Below are positions 9,002-17,122 of a stretch of DNA of 64,000 nt, piece by piece. Every line of letters starts with the position of its first letter. The first letter of the stretch is position 1. The position numbers and the translations under genes were made by a program. The stretch comes from Rubripirellula lacrimiformis. Its GTDB lineage: Bacteria > Planctomycetota > Planctomycetia > Pirellulales > Pirellulaceae. Below the pieces are notes generated by a model. That model searched no databases. It saw only the letters and a program-made list of their open reading frames with translations, and was not told the origin of the DNA. Location: the NCBI RefSeq assembly GCF_007741535.1, contig NZ_CP036525.1, positions 6,386,001 through 6,450,000 of the forward strand, written 5' to 3'.

Positions 9002-11095
9002 TTACATCGTGAACGAATCGGCATCCGCCTGGGGGGCGGGCTGATAGTTCAGCGGTTCCATGCTGCTGCCGGCTCGGCCCTGGCTTAGGCTGCGAACCGA
9101 CCCGCTATAACCGAACAATTCTTTCAGCGGCGCGTGCGCCGTGATGACGGTCATCTGACCGCGACTTTCGGTTGCCGCGATGATCGCACGCCGTTGTTGC
9201 AGGTCGCCCACCAATTCGCCCATGTATTCTTCGGGGGTTGTCAGCTCGACTCGCATCACCGGTTCCAACAGGACCGGCCCGGCCGCTTCCAGCCCGCGGT
9301 CGAACGCGTCACCAGCGGCGATTCGGAACGCCACTTCGTCGGACCCTTCCTCGGCAGCTTCCGCCGCGTAGACTTCGATCCGCACGCCTGACAACGGGAA
9401 CCCGGCCAACAACCCGCCGCCTGCGGCCCGTTCTCGGATTTCGTCCATGGCCGCCTGCCGGACGGTATTGGACAACGGCGTTTCAGGCGGCAGACGATCA
9501 AACACCTGCACCGGAGCCGACGATTCCTCCAGCGCCGAAACTTTCACGCTTAGCCGTGCGAACATTTGCTGTCCGCCAAGTTGGCGATTGCAAACCCCCA
9601 CGACGTCCGCCGAACCGCCAATGGTTTCACGATAATTGACGCGTGGCTTATAGAACTTGACGTTCAGCCCAAAGTCGCGAGTCAGCCGGTGCTGGATCAC
9701 TTCCAAGTGCAATTCGCCCATCCCACTGATCAACGTCTGTCCGGTCTCTTCGTTTTCGACCGCTCGGAACGTTGGATCTTGGCGGCGAAGCATGTCCAGA
9801 GTTTCTTCCAGCTTCTTTTTGTCACCGGTACTTTCCGATTCGATCGCCATCGAAATCACCGTCTCGGCGAACTTGATGCTAGGCAGTTCGATCGCATTCT
9901 GAGTATCGCAGACGGTATCACCGGTGATGGCGAAACGCGGACCGATCACGCAAGCGATATCGCCAGCGCCGACGGTTTCGACCTGACCATCACGGTCCTT
10001 TTTGGTCGCGTGGATCTGCCAGATCTGGGCGATATTTTCTTTCTTGTCACGGTTGGGACACTGGACTCGTGAGTTCTGTTTCAGTTGGCCGCTATAGACT
10101 CGAATCCAATAGTTATCGCCCGTCTTGGCGGGCAGAATCTTGAACACCAATCCACAAAACGGCTCTTTCGGATCGGGCCGGCGGACCAAGGTCTTTTCGC
10201 GGTCCTTGGGATCCACACCCTCCACGGGCGGCCGATCCAGCGGGCTGGGCAGGAAATTCCCAACCGCCGTCATCAACGGCTGAACGCCGATGCCGTGCAG
10301 CGCCGACCCGCACAGGACAACCTGAATCTTTCGATCCAACACGCCTGCACGCAGAGCCGAAACGATCATCTCGCGCGGCACCTCTTTGTCCTCTAGCGCC
10401 AGCGCTGCGGCATCTTCGCTGAGGTCATAGACGGCATCCAACATCTGCTCGCGCCACAGCATCGCGTCGTCGCGAAGTTCGTCGGGGACCTCGGTTTCGT
10501 TGACCTGTTTGCCTTCGGTTTCCGGATCAAATTCCAGCATCTTCATATCGATCAAATCGATCACGCCGCGGAACGGATCCGAGACATGGGGCGGCCCTTG
10601 GCCGACCGGCAGTTCGATCGCCACTGGATTGCCACCCAATCGCGGACCGATGTCGTTCAGAACCGATTCAAAATTAGCACCTTCGCGGTCCATTTTGTTG
10701 ATGAACACGATCCGTGGAACCTCGTAGCGATCAGCCTGTCGCCACACGGTTTCGCTTTGGGCTTCGACGCCTTCGCGGGCCGAAAAGACGGTCACTGCCC
10801 CATCCAGAACACGCAAACACCGTTCGACTTCGGCGGTAAAGTCGACGTGCCCGGGAGTGTCCAGCAGGTTGATGTCAAAATCTTTCCAGCGGTACTTCAC
10901 ACAGGCGCTGAAAATCGTGATCCCACGTTCCTGTTCCTCGGGATCATCATCGGTATCGGTGGTGCCGTGATCGACTCGGCCCACGCGATGCTTCGCCCCG
11001 CTTAGATACAACATCCGCTCGGTCACCGTCGTCTTGCCGGCGTCGATGTGAGCGATGATGCCGATGTTGCGGAGCTTGGATATGTCGGTAGCCAT
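9002..11095 (-). CDS. fusA: translation elongation factor G
   Basis: EF-G is the GTPase that drives tRNA-mRNA translocation on the ribosome. From the ATG at 11095 (MATDISKLRNIG) the protein has 697 residues, the normal length; the reading frame's 13-residue upstream extension is unlikely. GTP-binding motifs are AHIDAGKTT (about residues 15-23), DTPGHVDF and NKMD. The switch region reads 'TDDDPEEQERGITI' instead of the common 'DWMEQEQERGITI', and 'VERCLRVLDGAVTVF' resembles the spirochaete/mitochondrial-type EF-G lineages, so this is a divergent EF-G. It sits downstream of rpsL and rpsG, as in the classical str operon, but an intrinsic terminator precedes it and tuf does not follow. Confidence 0.95.
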   Translation of the reverse strand: MATDISKLRNIGIIAHIDAGKTTVTERMLYLSGAKHRVGRVDHGTTDTDDDPEEQERGITIFSACVKYRWKDFDINLLDTPGHVDFTAEVERCLRVLDGAVTVFSAREGVEAQSETVWRQADRYEVPRIVFINKMDREGANFESVLNDIGPRLGGNPVAIELPVGQGPPHVSDPFRGVIDLIDMKMLEFDPETEGKQVNETEVPDELRDDAMLWREQMLDAVYDLSEDAAALALEDKEVPREMIVSALRAGVLDRKIQVVLCGSALHGIGVQPLMTAVGNFLPSPLDRPPVEGVDPKDREKTLVRRPDPKEPFCGLVFKILPAKTGDNYWIRVYSGQLKQNSRVQCPNRDKKENIAQIWQIHATKKDRDGQVETVGAGDIACVIGPRFAITGDTVCDTQNAIELPSIKFAETVISMAIESESTGDKKKLEETLDMLRRQDPTFRAVENEETGQTLISGMGELHLEVIQHRLTRDFGLNVKFYKPRVNYRETIGGSADVVGVCNRQLGGQQMFARLSVKVSALEESSAPVQVFDRLPPETPLSNTVRQAAMDEIRERAAGGGLLAGFPLSGVRIEVYAAEAAEEGSDEVAFRIAAGDAFDRGLEAAGPVLLEPVMRVELTTPEEYMGELVGDLQQRRAIIAATESRGQMTVITAHAPLKELFGYSGSVRSLSQGRAGSSMEPLNYQPAPQADADSFTM

Positions 11096-11315
11096 CAGGG
11101 AGTCAATCGTCAGGTGGAATCGGTGGCGATGCAAAGACCGCGGTATGTTTCAAACAGGAAGGCGATCGGCCGAACCAAGAAAAGAGATCGGCACACGCGA
11201 CGGTGGATTAAGTATCCACGAACAGGCGTCGGTGCCTAGCTATCGGGCGCCGCCGGAGTCGCGGAAGACGCCAAACCCGGGCCAAAAGAAGCCCAACACA
11301 CCGACGCAGCGCATG

Positions 11316-11355
11316 AAAAAACCGCAGCACGGATCGCTTGACCGTACTGCGGTTT
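11316..11355 (-). terminator. intrinsic terminator between rpsG and fusA
   Basis: On the minus strand AAACCGCAGTACGG pairs with CCGTGCTGCGGTTT (14 bp with one G-T pair) around a 9-base loop, and the stem runs straight into six T residues. It stands 24 bp after the rpsG stop codon. Confidence 0.85.
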
Positions 11356-11378
11356 CGTAAAAGTTTGGTTTGCGTGGC

Positions 11379-11855
11379 TTACCAAGCGAAGTGAGCAAAC
11401 GCCTTGTTAGCGTCGGCCATACGGTGCGTGTTTTCACGCTTGGTGTAGGCGACGCCTTCTTTCTTGTAGGCAGCCATCAGTTCGTCCGCCAACTTCAGGT
11501 GCATCGGGCGACCCTTTTTGTCACGAACAGCACCCAGCAACCAACGCAGGGCCAGACTTTGCTGACGAGCACGGTTGACTTGCATAGGAACTTGATAGCT
11601 AGCACCACCGACTCGCTTGCTGCGAACTTCGATGTACGGCTTGATATTTTCAACCGCAGCTTCGAAAACTTCGATCGGTGTCAGATCGGCGATTTCGCCT
11701 CGGCGACCGATTTCATCCAAAGCGTCGTAGAAGACCCGCGTTGCGGTCGTCTTCTTGCCGTCCAACATCAAACAGTTGATGAATTTGCCGGCCAGCTTGG
11801 AATTGTGCCGTGGATCGCCTTTAAGCTGCGTACGGCTGGAGGTGATGCGTCCCAT
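11379..11855 (-). CDS. rpsG: 30S ribosomal protein S7
   Basis: S7 nucleates assembly of the 30S head and contacts tRNA in the E site. The 158-residue sequence matches the family over its whole length: '[19 protein letters not shown]', '[26 protein letters not shown]', 'ALRWLL' and the end '[18 protein letters not shown]'. It follows rpsL by 105 bp and is followed closely by an intrinsic terminator. Confidence 0.98.
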   Translation of the reverse strand: MGRITSSRTQLKGDPRHNSKLAGKFINCLMLDGKKTTATRVFYDALDEIGRRGEIADLTPIEVFEAAVENIKPYIEVRSKRVGGASYQVPMQVNRARQQSLALRWLLGAVRDKKGRPMHLKLADELMAAYKKEGVAYTKRENTHRMADANKAFAHFAW

Positions 11856-11960
11856 CGATGACTTCTATTTTCGAATGAATGTTGTGTTTGCGGCTTGCTG
11901 AATCGTCCGACGAAAGATCGGCCGAGCGAATTGCCCGGCTGATTTGCGAGTCGATCCGAA

Positions 11961-12329
11961 CTACTTCTTCTTCGCACCATAGCGGCTGCGGGATTGCTTA
12001 CGACCGTCGACGCCCAATGCGTCACGTGAACCGCGAACAACTTGATAGCGAACACCCGGCAAGTCACGGACACGACCACCGCGAACGAGCACGATCGAGT
12101 GCTCCTGCAGGTTGTGACCTTCGCCTGGGATGTAGACGGTGACTTCTTTTCCGTTGCTCAAACGAACCCGCGAGATTTTTCGCAGAGCCGAGTTCGGCTT
12201 CTTGGGGGTCATCGTCCGCACTTGCAAACAAACGCCCTGCTTTTGCGGGCACTTTTCCAGTACCGGCGACTTGCTTTGAGTCTTTTTCAGCTTGCGTCGT
12301 TTACGGACGAGTTGGTTGATCGTTGGCAT
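11961..12329 (-). CDS. rpsL: 30S ribosomal protein S12
   Basis: S12 lies at the decoding centre and controls translational accuracy. The true start is the ATG at 12329 ([13 protein letters not shown]), giving 122 residues; the open frame extends to 12878 but that part has no S12 homology. '[11 protein letters not shown]' keeps Lys43. In '[13 protein letters not shown]' residue 88 is Arg (codon CGT), where Escherichia coli has Lys88; numbering is collinear with no gap. Lys88-to-Arg is a known streptomycin-resistance substitution. A strong promoter lies about 160 bp upstream. Confidence 0.98.
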   Translation of the reverse strand: MPTINQLVRKRRKLKKTQSKSPVLEKCPQKQGVCLQVRTMTPKKPNSALRKISRVRLSNGKEVTVYIPGEGHNLQEHSIVLVRGGRVRDLPGVRYQVVRGSRDALGVDGRKQSRSRYGAKKK

Positions 12330-12485
12330 AGAAAATGAATGAATTACGGCTTTTCGGCATGCTTGCTGCTGGCCCGCGTGCGGGACGCGATTCCCATTTC
12401 CAGGAAAATCGCACACGTGCGGTGGGATCGGACACGTGGCCGACCGACAGCGGGAAAAATCGCCCGAGCCGGGCGATGGATCGGC

Positions 12486-12515
12486 AAAGTATCCCTGTCG
12501 TGAAATCCCTGTCAA
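12486..12515 (-). promoter_or_regulatory. candidate rpsL-rpsG promoter
   Basis: On the minus strand a consensus -35 TTGACA (12515-12510) is followed after 18 bp by TACTTT (12491-12486). The resulting leader to rpsL would be about 150 nt. The rest of the 12330-12889 gap holds no gene that I can support. Confidence 0.6.
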
Positions 12516-12889
12516 TAGCTGACAGGATTTAACATCGCATTCTGTGGACAGGAATTTCCACCACACCCACAAACGCCCCCCGACAGACGGGCCGATCACC
12601 TGCCGCCTTCGACCGGTCAGACGCACCACCTGCGAATGCAGTGAACGCCCGCATCGCTCAACAATCGCCGCAGTTTCACACAAAGGCGGTCGGGCAAGAA
12701 TTTTTTCGAATTTGGACAAAGCCGCAGCGGGTTCCTGCGTCGGTTCTCGCATGATGTTTTTAGAGCGGGTCAGAAAAATGGGGCGATTGGCCCCCTGCCC
12801 GCGAACAAAAGACTCACATCGACCTCCGCTGATCGGCGATAATCGCCAGCCCCGGATGACCACGGACTCGATGGACAAAGGACTCTAAG

Positions 12890-13114
12890 GTGCAAACGAT
12901 GAATTCAATCCAAACTCTCGAACAACCCTCTAGCCTGACCACCGCCCATCGCTGCGACGAAGCCTTGGAAAACACCAAACCGGCAGCCGAAAGCGTTGTT
13001 TCACCACCAGCAGTGCCAATGCTGGAGAACATCGTTGACGCCATCCGCCTAGATGCGATGCACGACTCACTGCGATACGTGCTGCGAAGCAACACCGGCC
13101 ATGACGGCGAATGA
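12890..13114 (+). CDS. small hypothetical protein
   Basis: This 74-codon frame starts at GTG 12890 or more probably ATG 12899 (MNSIQTLEQPSS), which has TAAGG nine bases upstream. No domain, signal peptide or membrane segment is visible; the C-terminal part 'VPMLENIVDAIRLDAMHDSLRYVL' could form an amphipathic helix. It lies between the rpsL promoter region and the end of hisA. It may be a real small gene or a chance frame. Confidence 0.4.
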   Translation: MQTMNSIQTLEQPSSLTTAHRCDEALENTKPAAESVVSPPAVPMLENIVDAIRLDAMHDSLRYVLRSNTGHDGE

Positions 13115-13188
13115 GAAGCGGAGCCACAGCCAGGCTTCGACGAACGGCTAGCACGAACCCCGCCGGCTGGCCATCAACAACGTTGGCT

Positions 13189-14001
13189 TCAATGATCCGA
13201 ACGGGCGGCTTGATTTCGCTTGACCAGATCTTGATATCGGCACCCCTGGCCGCCAAACATGTCCAGCGAACTGCCGACGGTGACGTCGATCTTTCCTAGG
13301 CTAGCGGTTTCGATCTTGGTGACGTCGTCCATCGTGGCGACGCCACCGGCGTAGGTCATCGGCCGCGGCGTCGCGCTGCGTGATGCCCACGAAGCCAACC
13401 GGGCCACCAAATCGGCATCGATCCCTTGGCACAGCCCCTCGACATCGGCAGCGTGCACTAAAAATTCGTCGCAGTACGCCGACAACCGGTCCAACGTCGC
13501 ATGATCGATTTTGACCGTCGTCAACGTTTGCCATCGATTCATCGCCACGCGCCAAGCCAATTCTCCCGAATCGCTCGGCTCCACCCGCCGGCAGCTCAGG
13601 TCCAACACGATTCGCTGGCGGCCGACGGATTGAATCAGTTGCTGAAGCCGACTTTCGATCAGTTCGCCCCCCGGATCAAACAACCAACTGGTCACGATCA
13701 CGTGACTGGCCCCAGCGTCGATCCACTGCTTTGCGTTGCCGGCATGGATCCCGCCGCCAATTTGAAGCCCGCCTGGGTAGGCCGAAAGTGCTTCCCGAGC
13801 CGCCGCATCGTTGCCGGGGCCAAGCTTGATGACATGACCACCGGTCAGGCCATCGTCGCGATATTTGGCGGCAAACCACCCTGCCGACTGCTCAGCCACG
13901 TGGTTTTCGATCGGACCACCGCCTTCATCACGCAGCGAACCACCAACGATTTGTTTCACTTGGCCATCATGGAGATCAATGCAGGGTCGAAACTTAGTCA
14001 C
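13189..14001 (-). CDS. hisA: HisA-type isomerase of histidine biosynthesis, eukaryote-like form
   Basis: The enzyme isomerises ProFAR to PRFAR, the fourth step of histidine biosynthesis, in a (beta-alpha)8 barrel. The opening 'FRPCIDLHDGQVKQIVGGSL' and the elements 'HVIKLGPGN', 'GLQIGGGIHAGNAKQWIDAGASHVIVTSWLF', 'FLVHAADVEGLCQGID' and 'TYAGGVATMDDV' match the fungal His6 version more than the usual bacterial HisA. At 270 residues it is also longer than the bacterial form, as the eukaryotic version is. The start is GTG at 14001. No other his gene is adjacent. Confidence 0.85.
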   Translation of the reverse strand: MTKFRPCIDLHDGQVKQIVGGSLRDEGGGPIENHVAEQSAGWFAAKYRDDGLTGGHVIKLGPGNDAAAREALSAYPGGLQIGGGIHAGNAKQWIDAGASHVIVTSWLFDPGGELIESRLQQLIQSVGRQRIVLDLSCRRVEPSDSGELAWRVAMNRWQTLTTVKIDHATLDRLSAYCDEFLVHAADVEGLCQGIDADLVARLASWASRSATPRPMTYAGGVATMDDVTKIETASLGKIDVTVGSSLDMFGGQGCRYQDLVKRNQAARSDH

Positions 14002-14178
14002 AGCGATCCGGTTGCAGGATGGAGGAAGGGAAGTGAGAGGGAAGGGTGGGAGTTTAGGATACCGCGTGAGGCGGATCTGTTAGACCCAGGATAACGGAGT
14101 CTGGTTTTGTGAGTTTTGCGGTGGGAAAAGGGGCGGGATTTGCGGGGCCTCGTCGCTGCGGAGGGGTTGGGGGGGGCG

Positions 14179-14386
14179 GAGTTCGAGTTCGAGTTCGAGT
14201 TCGAGTTCGAGTTCGAGTTCGAGTTCGAGTTCGAGTTCGAGTTCGAGTTCGAGTTCGAGTTCGAGTTCGAGTTCGAGTTCGAGTTCGAGTTCGAGTTCGA
14301 GTTCGAGTTCGAGTTCGAGTTCAAGCGGCAGTCGCTTGAAAGGGCCCGGAATCTTAAACTCGAACTTAAACTCGAACTCGAACTTT
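14179..14386. repeat. (GAGTTC)24 hexanucleotide array with an inverted partner
   Basis: Positions 14179-14322 are exactly 24 uninterrupted copies of GAGTTC. About 30 bases later (14353-14386) the complementary sense appears as CTTAAACTCGAACTTAAACTCGAACTCGAACTTT, so array and partner could pair. A relative of this motif recurs at 24692-24779. The array lies in a 564-bp gap between the hisA start and the next gene. Frames through it (poly-Glu/Phe, Glu/Leu or Arg/Val) are repeat artefacts. Confidence 0.97.
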
Positions 14387-14565
14387 CTTCCCTCCCACTC
14401 TCTCCTTCTCCCCCTCCCCCCCCAGAAACACCCGTCATTCAATAACCCTGGGTTGGTGTCAATGATACGATGGTGTTTGTGTATAACGATGAAAGAAGAC
14501 GGGCGACGGATCCTGTGTCCGGCACTTGGCCCGCAACGAAGCGCCCCCGCTAACCTGCGACGACG

Positions 14566-17028
14566 ATGCCAGCTAACCGCACCTTGGACCCGAAACTCGC
14601 ATCGCTGCTAGAGAACCTTCGCGGGCGAGTTCGACGTTACATCGTCTGGGATTCCGTGCTCGCGATCGCGGCGGTCATCTTGGCGGCTTTCTGGATCGGG
14701 CTGGCAATCGATTACCTGCCTGTGCAATTGGGCGGCACCGAAATGCCTCGACTGGCTCGCATGCTGTTGCTATCCGTGGTCGCAGTGGCGGTAATCGTGA
14801 TCGCAGCAATGATGTTGATCGGCCGCCTCCGCCGCCCGCTGCCCGACGACAGCTTGGCGTTGCTGGTCGAGCGTCAGCACCCCAGCTTGGGTGGCCGCCT
14901 GGTAACCGCAGTGCAACTGAACCGCCCAGGCCGCGACGGCGATTCGCATTCGCCGGACCTCTTGAACCACGTCCACCGCGAAGCGGCTTCAGCGATTGAC
15001 AAAGTCGATCCCGGCAAAGTATTTCGCTGGCAACCGCTGGCCCGCAAGGCGATGATCGTGGGTCCGCTGGCATTGATGGCGATCGTGTTTTTGGCGATCA
15101 GCCCCCAATCGTTCGCTCGCGCAGCGTCTCGCCTGACACTCTTTTCCGACGAACCGTGGCCCCGCCGTGCCCACCTGGAAATGGTTGGCATCGAATTGCC
15201 CATCGTATCGGCGGATGACGTTCAGGTTGCGCCGCCCGCACTATTGACCTTTGATGACCAACGAACCATTCGCTTGCCGCGCGGCAGCAGCCCCATGCTG
15301 CGGATCCGCGCGGACGCCGAAACGGCCGAACTGCCGATCGTTTGCACGGTTTACTACCGCACCGACGGCGGCACCCGCGGCCAGTCGAACATGCGACGGG
15401 TTGGGCGAGTGTCGAATGGATTCCAATCGTTCGTACTGGACGGCCCTCCGCTTAGCGGGCTAAGCGAATCGATGACGTTCGATGTGCGCGGCCTGGACGA
15501 CCGGCTGGACGATTTCCGCATCGAAACGATCACGCCCCCTGCCCTGACCGAGATGAAAGTTTCGGTTCGCTACGCCGATTACCTGCGTGGCCCCGGCAGC
15601 AGCGAAGTTGACCTGGAAACCGATTACCAGTCTGGACTGCGGATCAGCGAAGGCAGCGATGTCACGATGCTGGCGAAATCCAGCGTGCCGATCGGTGAAA
15701 CCCAGGTGATCCTAAAATCAGCCGTTGGCGAACCCAAACAAGGCGACCTTTCCTATTCCGATGACCGCCGTGAACTGAGACTGCGGATCGACGACTTCGA
15801 CGCCGCCACGACCGTGTCGCTGGTCCCGGCCGACGCCGACGGAATCTCCGCCCAGGCTCCGTACCGATACTTCCTGGGCGTCGTCCTGGACGAACCGCCC
15901 GAACTGCAGATGCGATTGGCGGGTATCGGAAACGCAGTCACAGCGATCGCCAAAATCCCCGTTCAAGCGGTCGTCGTGGATGACTACGGTGTCGAACAAT
16001 TGACCATCTCGGTCACGCCGTCTGCCGAGGCCACGGATGAATCGGACGAAGAAAATCCCGAAGACGAAACCGGCGACGCACCGGACGACGAAAAACCAAA
16101 CGCGGACGACAATGCGCCGCAATCGGCCAGCGTCCAACCGCGACTGGACCGCGAGGGCAACGCCAGCGCAGAACTGGATCTGCGTGATTGGTCCAGCGAA
16201 GGCCGACTACCCGAACTGATCCCCGGCGGTGCGATTAGCGTGATCGGCGAAGCCAGCGATCGATACGACTTGGCGGAACGACACCTAACCCGCAGCGAAG
16301 TCTTTCGGTTGGAGATCGTTACCCCAGAAGACTTACTGGCCAGATTGGAACGGCGCGAACTGGGACTGCGTGCACGGCTAGAACAAACGATCGACGAGAC
16401 ACGAAACCTGCGTGACACGCTGAACCTGTTGCGGCGGGGATTTGACGACGTCGTCGAGCCCGACCCCGAACCGGACGCAGCCAGCTTAGAACCCGATGCG
16501 GCCGATGCGGCGGCAACAGCAGCCAAAGCGGCCCGCGACAAGCAAGAAGCGGCGGTCGAGCAGACTCGCCAAAAACAGGTGCGGCGATTGCGAACGCAAC
16601 AAAGTGGGCTGCAAGCCAACAAGACAGCGGAAGAGTTGTCGGGCATCGCCACGTCGCTGGACGACCTGCTGATGGAAATGGTCAACAACCGCGTGGATTC
16701 GGTCGACCGCCAAGAACGGATCGGGGAAGGCGTTCGGGACCCACTGCGAGCGATCGTTGACGATCCGCTGACCCGTCTTCGCCAACAGATCGTTGACATC
16801 GAACGCAGTGTCGATGACTCGGCCCTGGCCACCGAAAAGACCGCCTTGGCAGTGGACACGGCCGACGATGTCCTGCTGCAACTGATCGCGGTACTGGACA
16901 AGATGCTGGACCTAGAGAGTTACAATGAGATCTTGGACATCGTCCGCGAACTGATCGATGACCAAGGCAAACTGTTGGACGACACAAAATCCGAACGCAA
17001 GAAACGCGTTTTGAATTTGTTCGACTGA
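14566..17028 (+). CDS. large envelope protein with N-terminal membrane segments and C-terminal coiled coil
   Basis: The 820-residue protein has three hydrophobic segments near residues 28-50, 68-88 and 162-182, then a long soluble part with beta-rich Ig-like character (residues about 200-470), an acidic Asp/Glu stretch (about 490-525), and a charged helical region (about 580-820) with 'ARLEQTIDETRNLRDTL' and Ala/Glu/Arg-rich heptads. The layout resembles the DUF4175-like membrane proteins that occur near MoxR/BatA-type genes in planctomycetes, but I cannot confirm family membership. It begins a three-gene plus-strand cluster with the coiled-coil gene at 17123 and the poly-Gln gene at 18852, and probably works with them at the membrane. 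Confidence 0.75.
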   Translation: MPANRTLDPKLASLLENLRGRVRRYIVWDSVLAIAAVILAAFWIGLAIDYLPVQLGGTEMPRLARMLLLSVVAVAVIVIAAMMLIGRLRRPLPDDSLALLVERQHPSLGGRLVTAVQLNRPGRDGDSHSPDLLNHVHREAASAIDKVDPGKVFRWQPLARKAMIVGPLALMAIVFLAISPQSFARAASRLTLFSDEPWPRRAHLEMVGIELPIVSADDVQVAPPALLTFDDQRTIRLPRGSSPMLRIRADAETAELPIVCTVYYRTDGGTRGQSNMRRVGRVSNGFQSFVLDGPPLSGLSESMTFDVRGLDDRLDDFRIETITPPALTEMKVSVRYADYLRGPGSSEVDLETDYQSGLRISEGSDVTMLAKSSVPIGETQVILKSAVGEPKQGDLSYSDDRRELRLRIDDFDAATTVSLVPADADGISAQAPYRYFLGVVLDEPPELQMRLAGIGNAVTAIAKIPVQAVVVDDYGVEQLTISVTPSAEATDESDEENPEDETGDAPDDEKPNADDNAPQSASVQPRLDREGNASAELDLRDWSSEGRLPELIPGGAISVIGEASDRYDLAERHLTRSEVFRLEIVTPEDLLARLERRELGLRARLEQTIDETRNLRDTLNLLRRGFDDVVEPDPEPDAASLEPDAADAAATAAKAARDKQEAAVEQTRQKQVRRLRTQQSGLQANKTAEELSGIATSLDDLLMEMVNNRVDSVDRQERIGEGVRDPLRAIVDDPLTRLRQQIVDIERSVDDSALATEKTALAVDTADDVLLQLIAVLDKMLDLESYNEILDIVRELIDDQGKLLDDTKSERKKRVLNLFD

Positions 17029-17122
17029 CCGACCACCCAACCCTGCTGTCGACTGATTCGTTTTTTCGATTCGCACGAGCCGATTGCGACGGCCGACGAT
17101 CGTATTCTTACAGAGACTTCCG

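Noticed and set aside
11961-12878. S12 extended to 305 residues at its N-terminus
   Set aside because: The extra part has no S12 similarity and covers the rpsL promoter; the ATG at 12329 gives the canonical protein.
14080-14445. Frames coding Glu-Leu, Glu-Phe, Arg-Val or Ser-Asn polymers
   Set aside because: They are translations of the GAGTTC hexamer in different frames, with no start signal or non-repeat domain.
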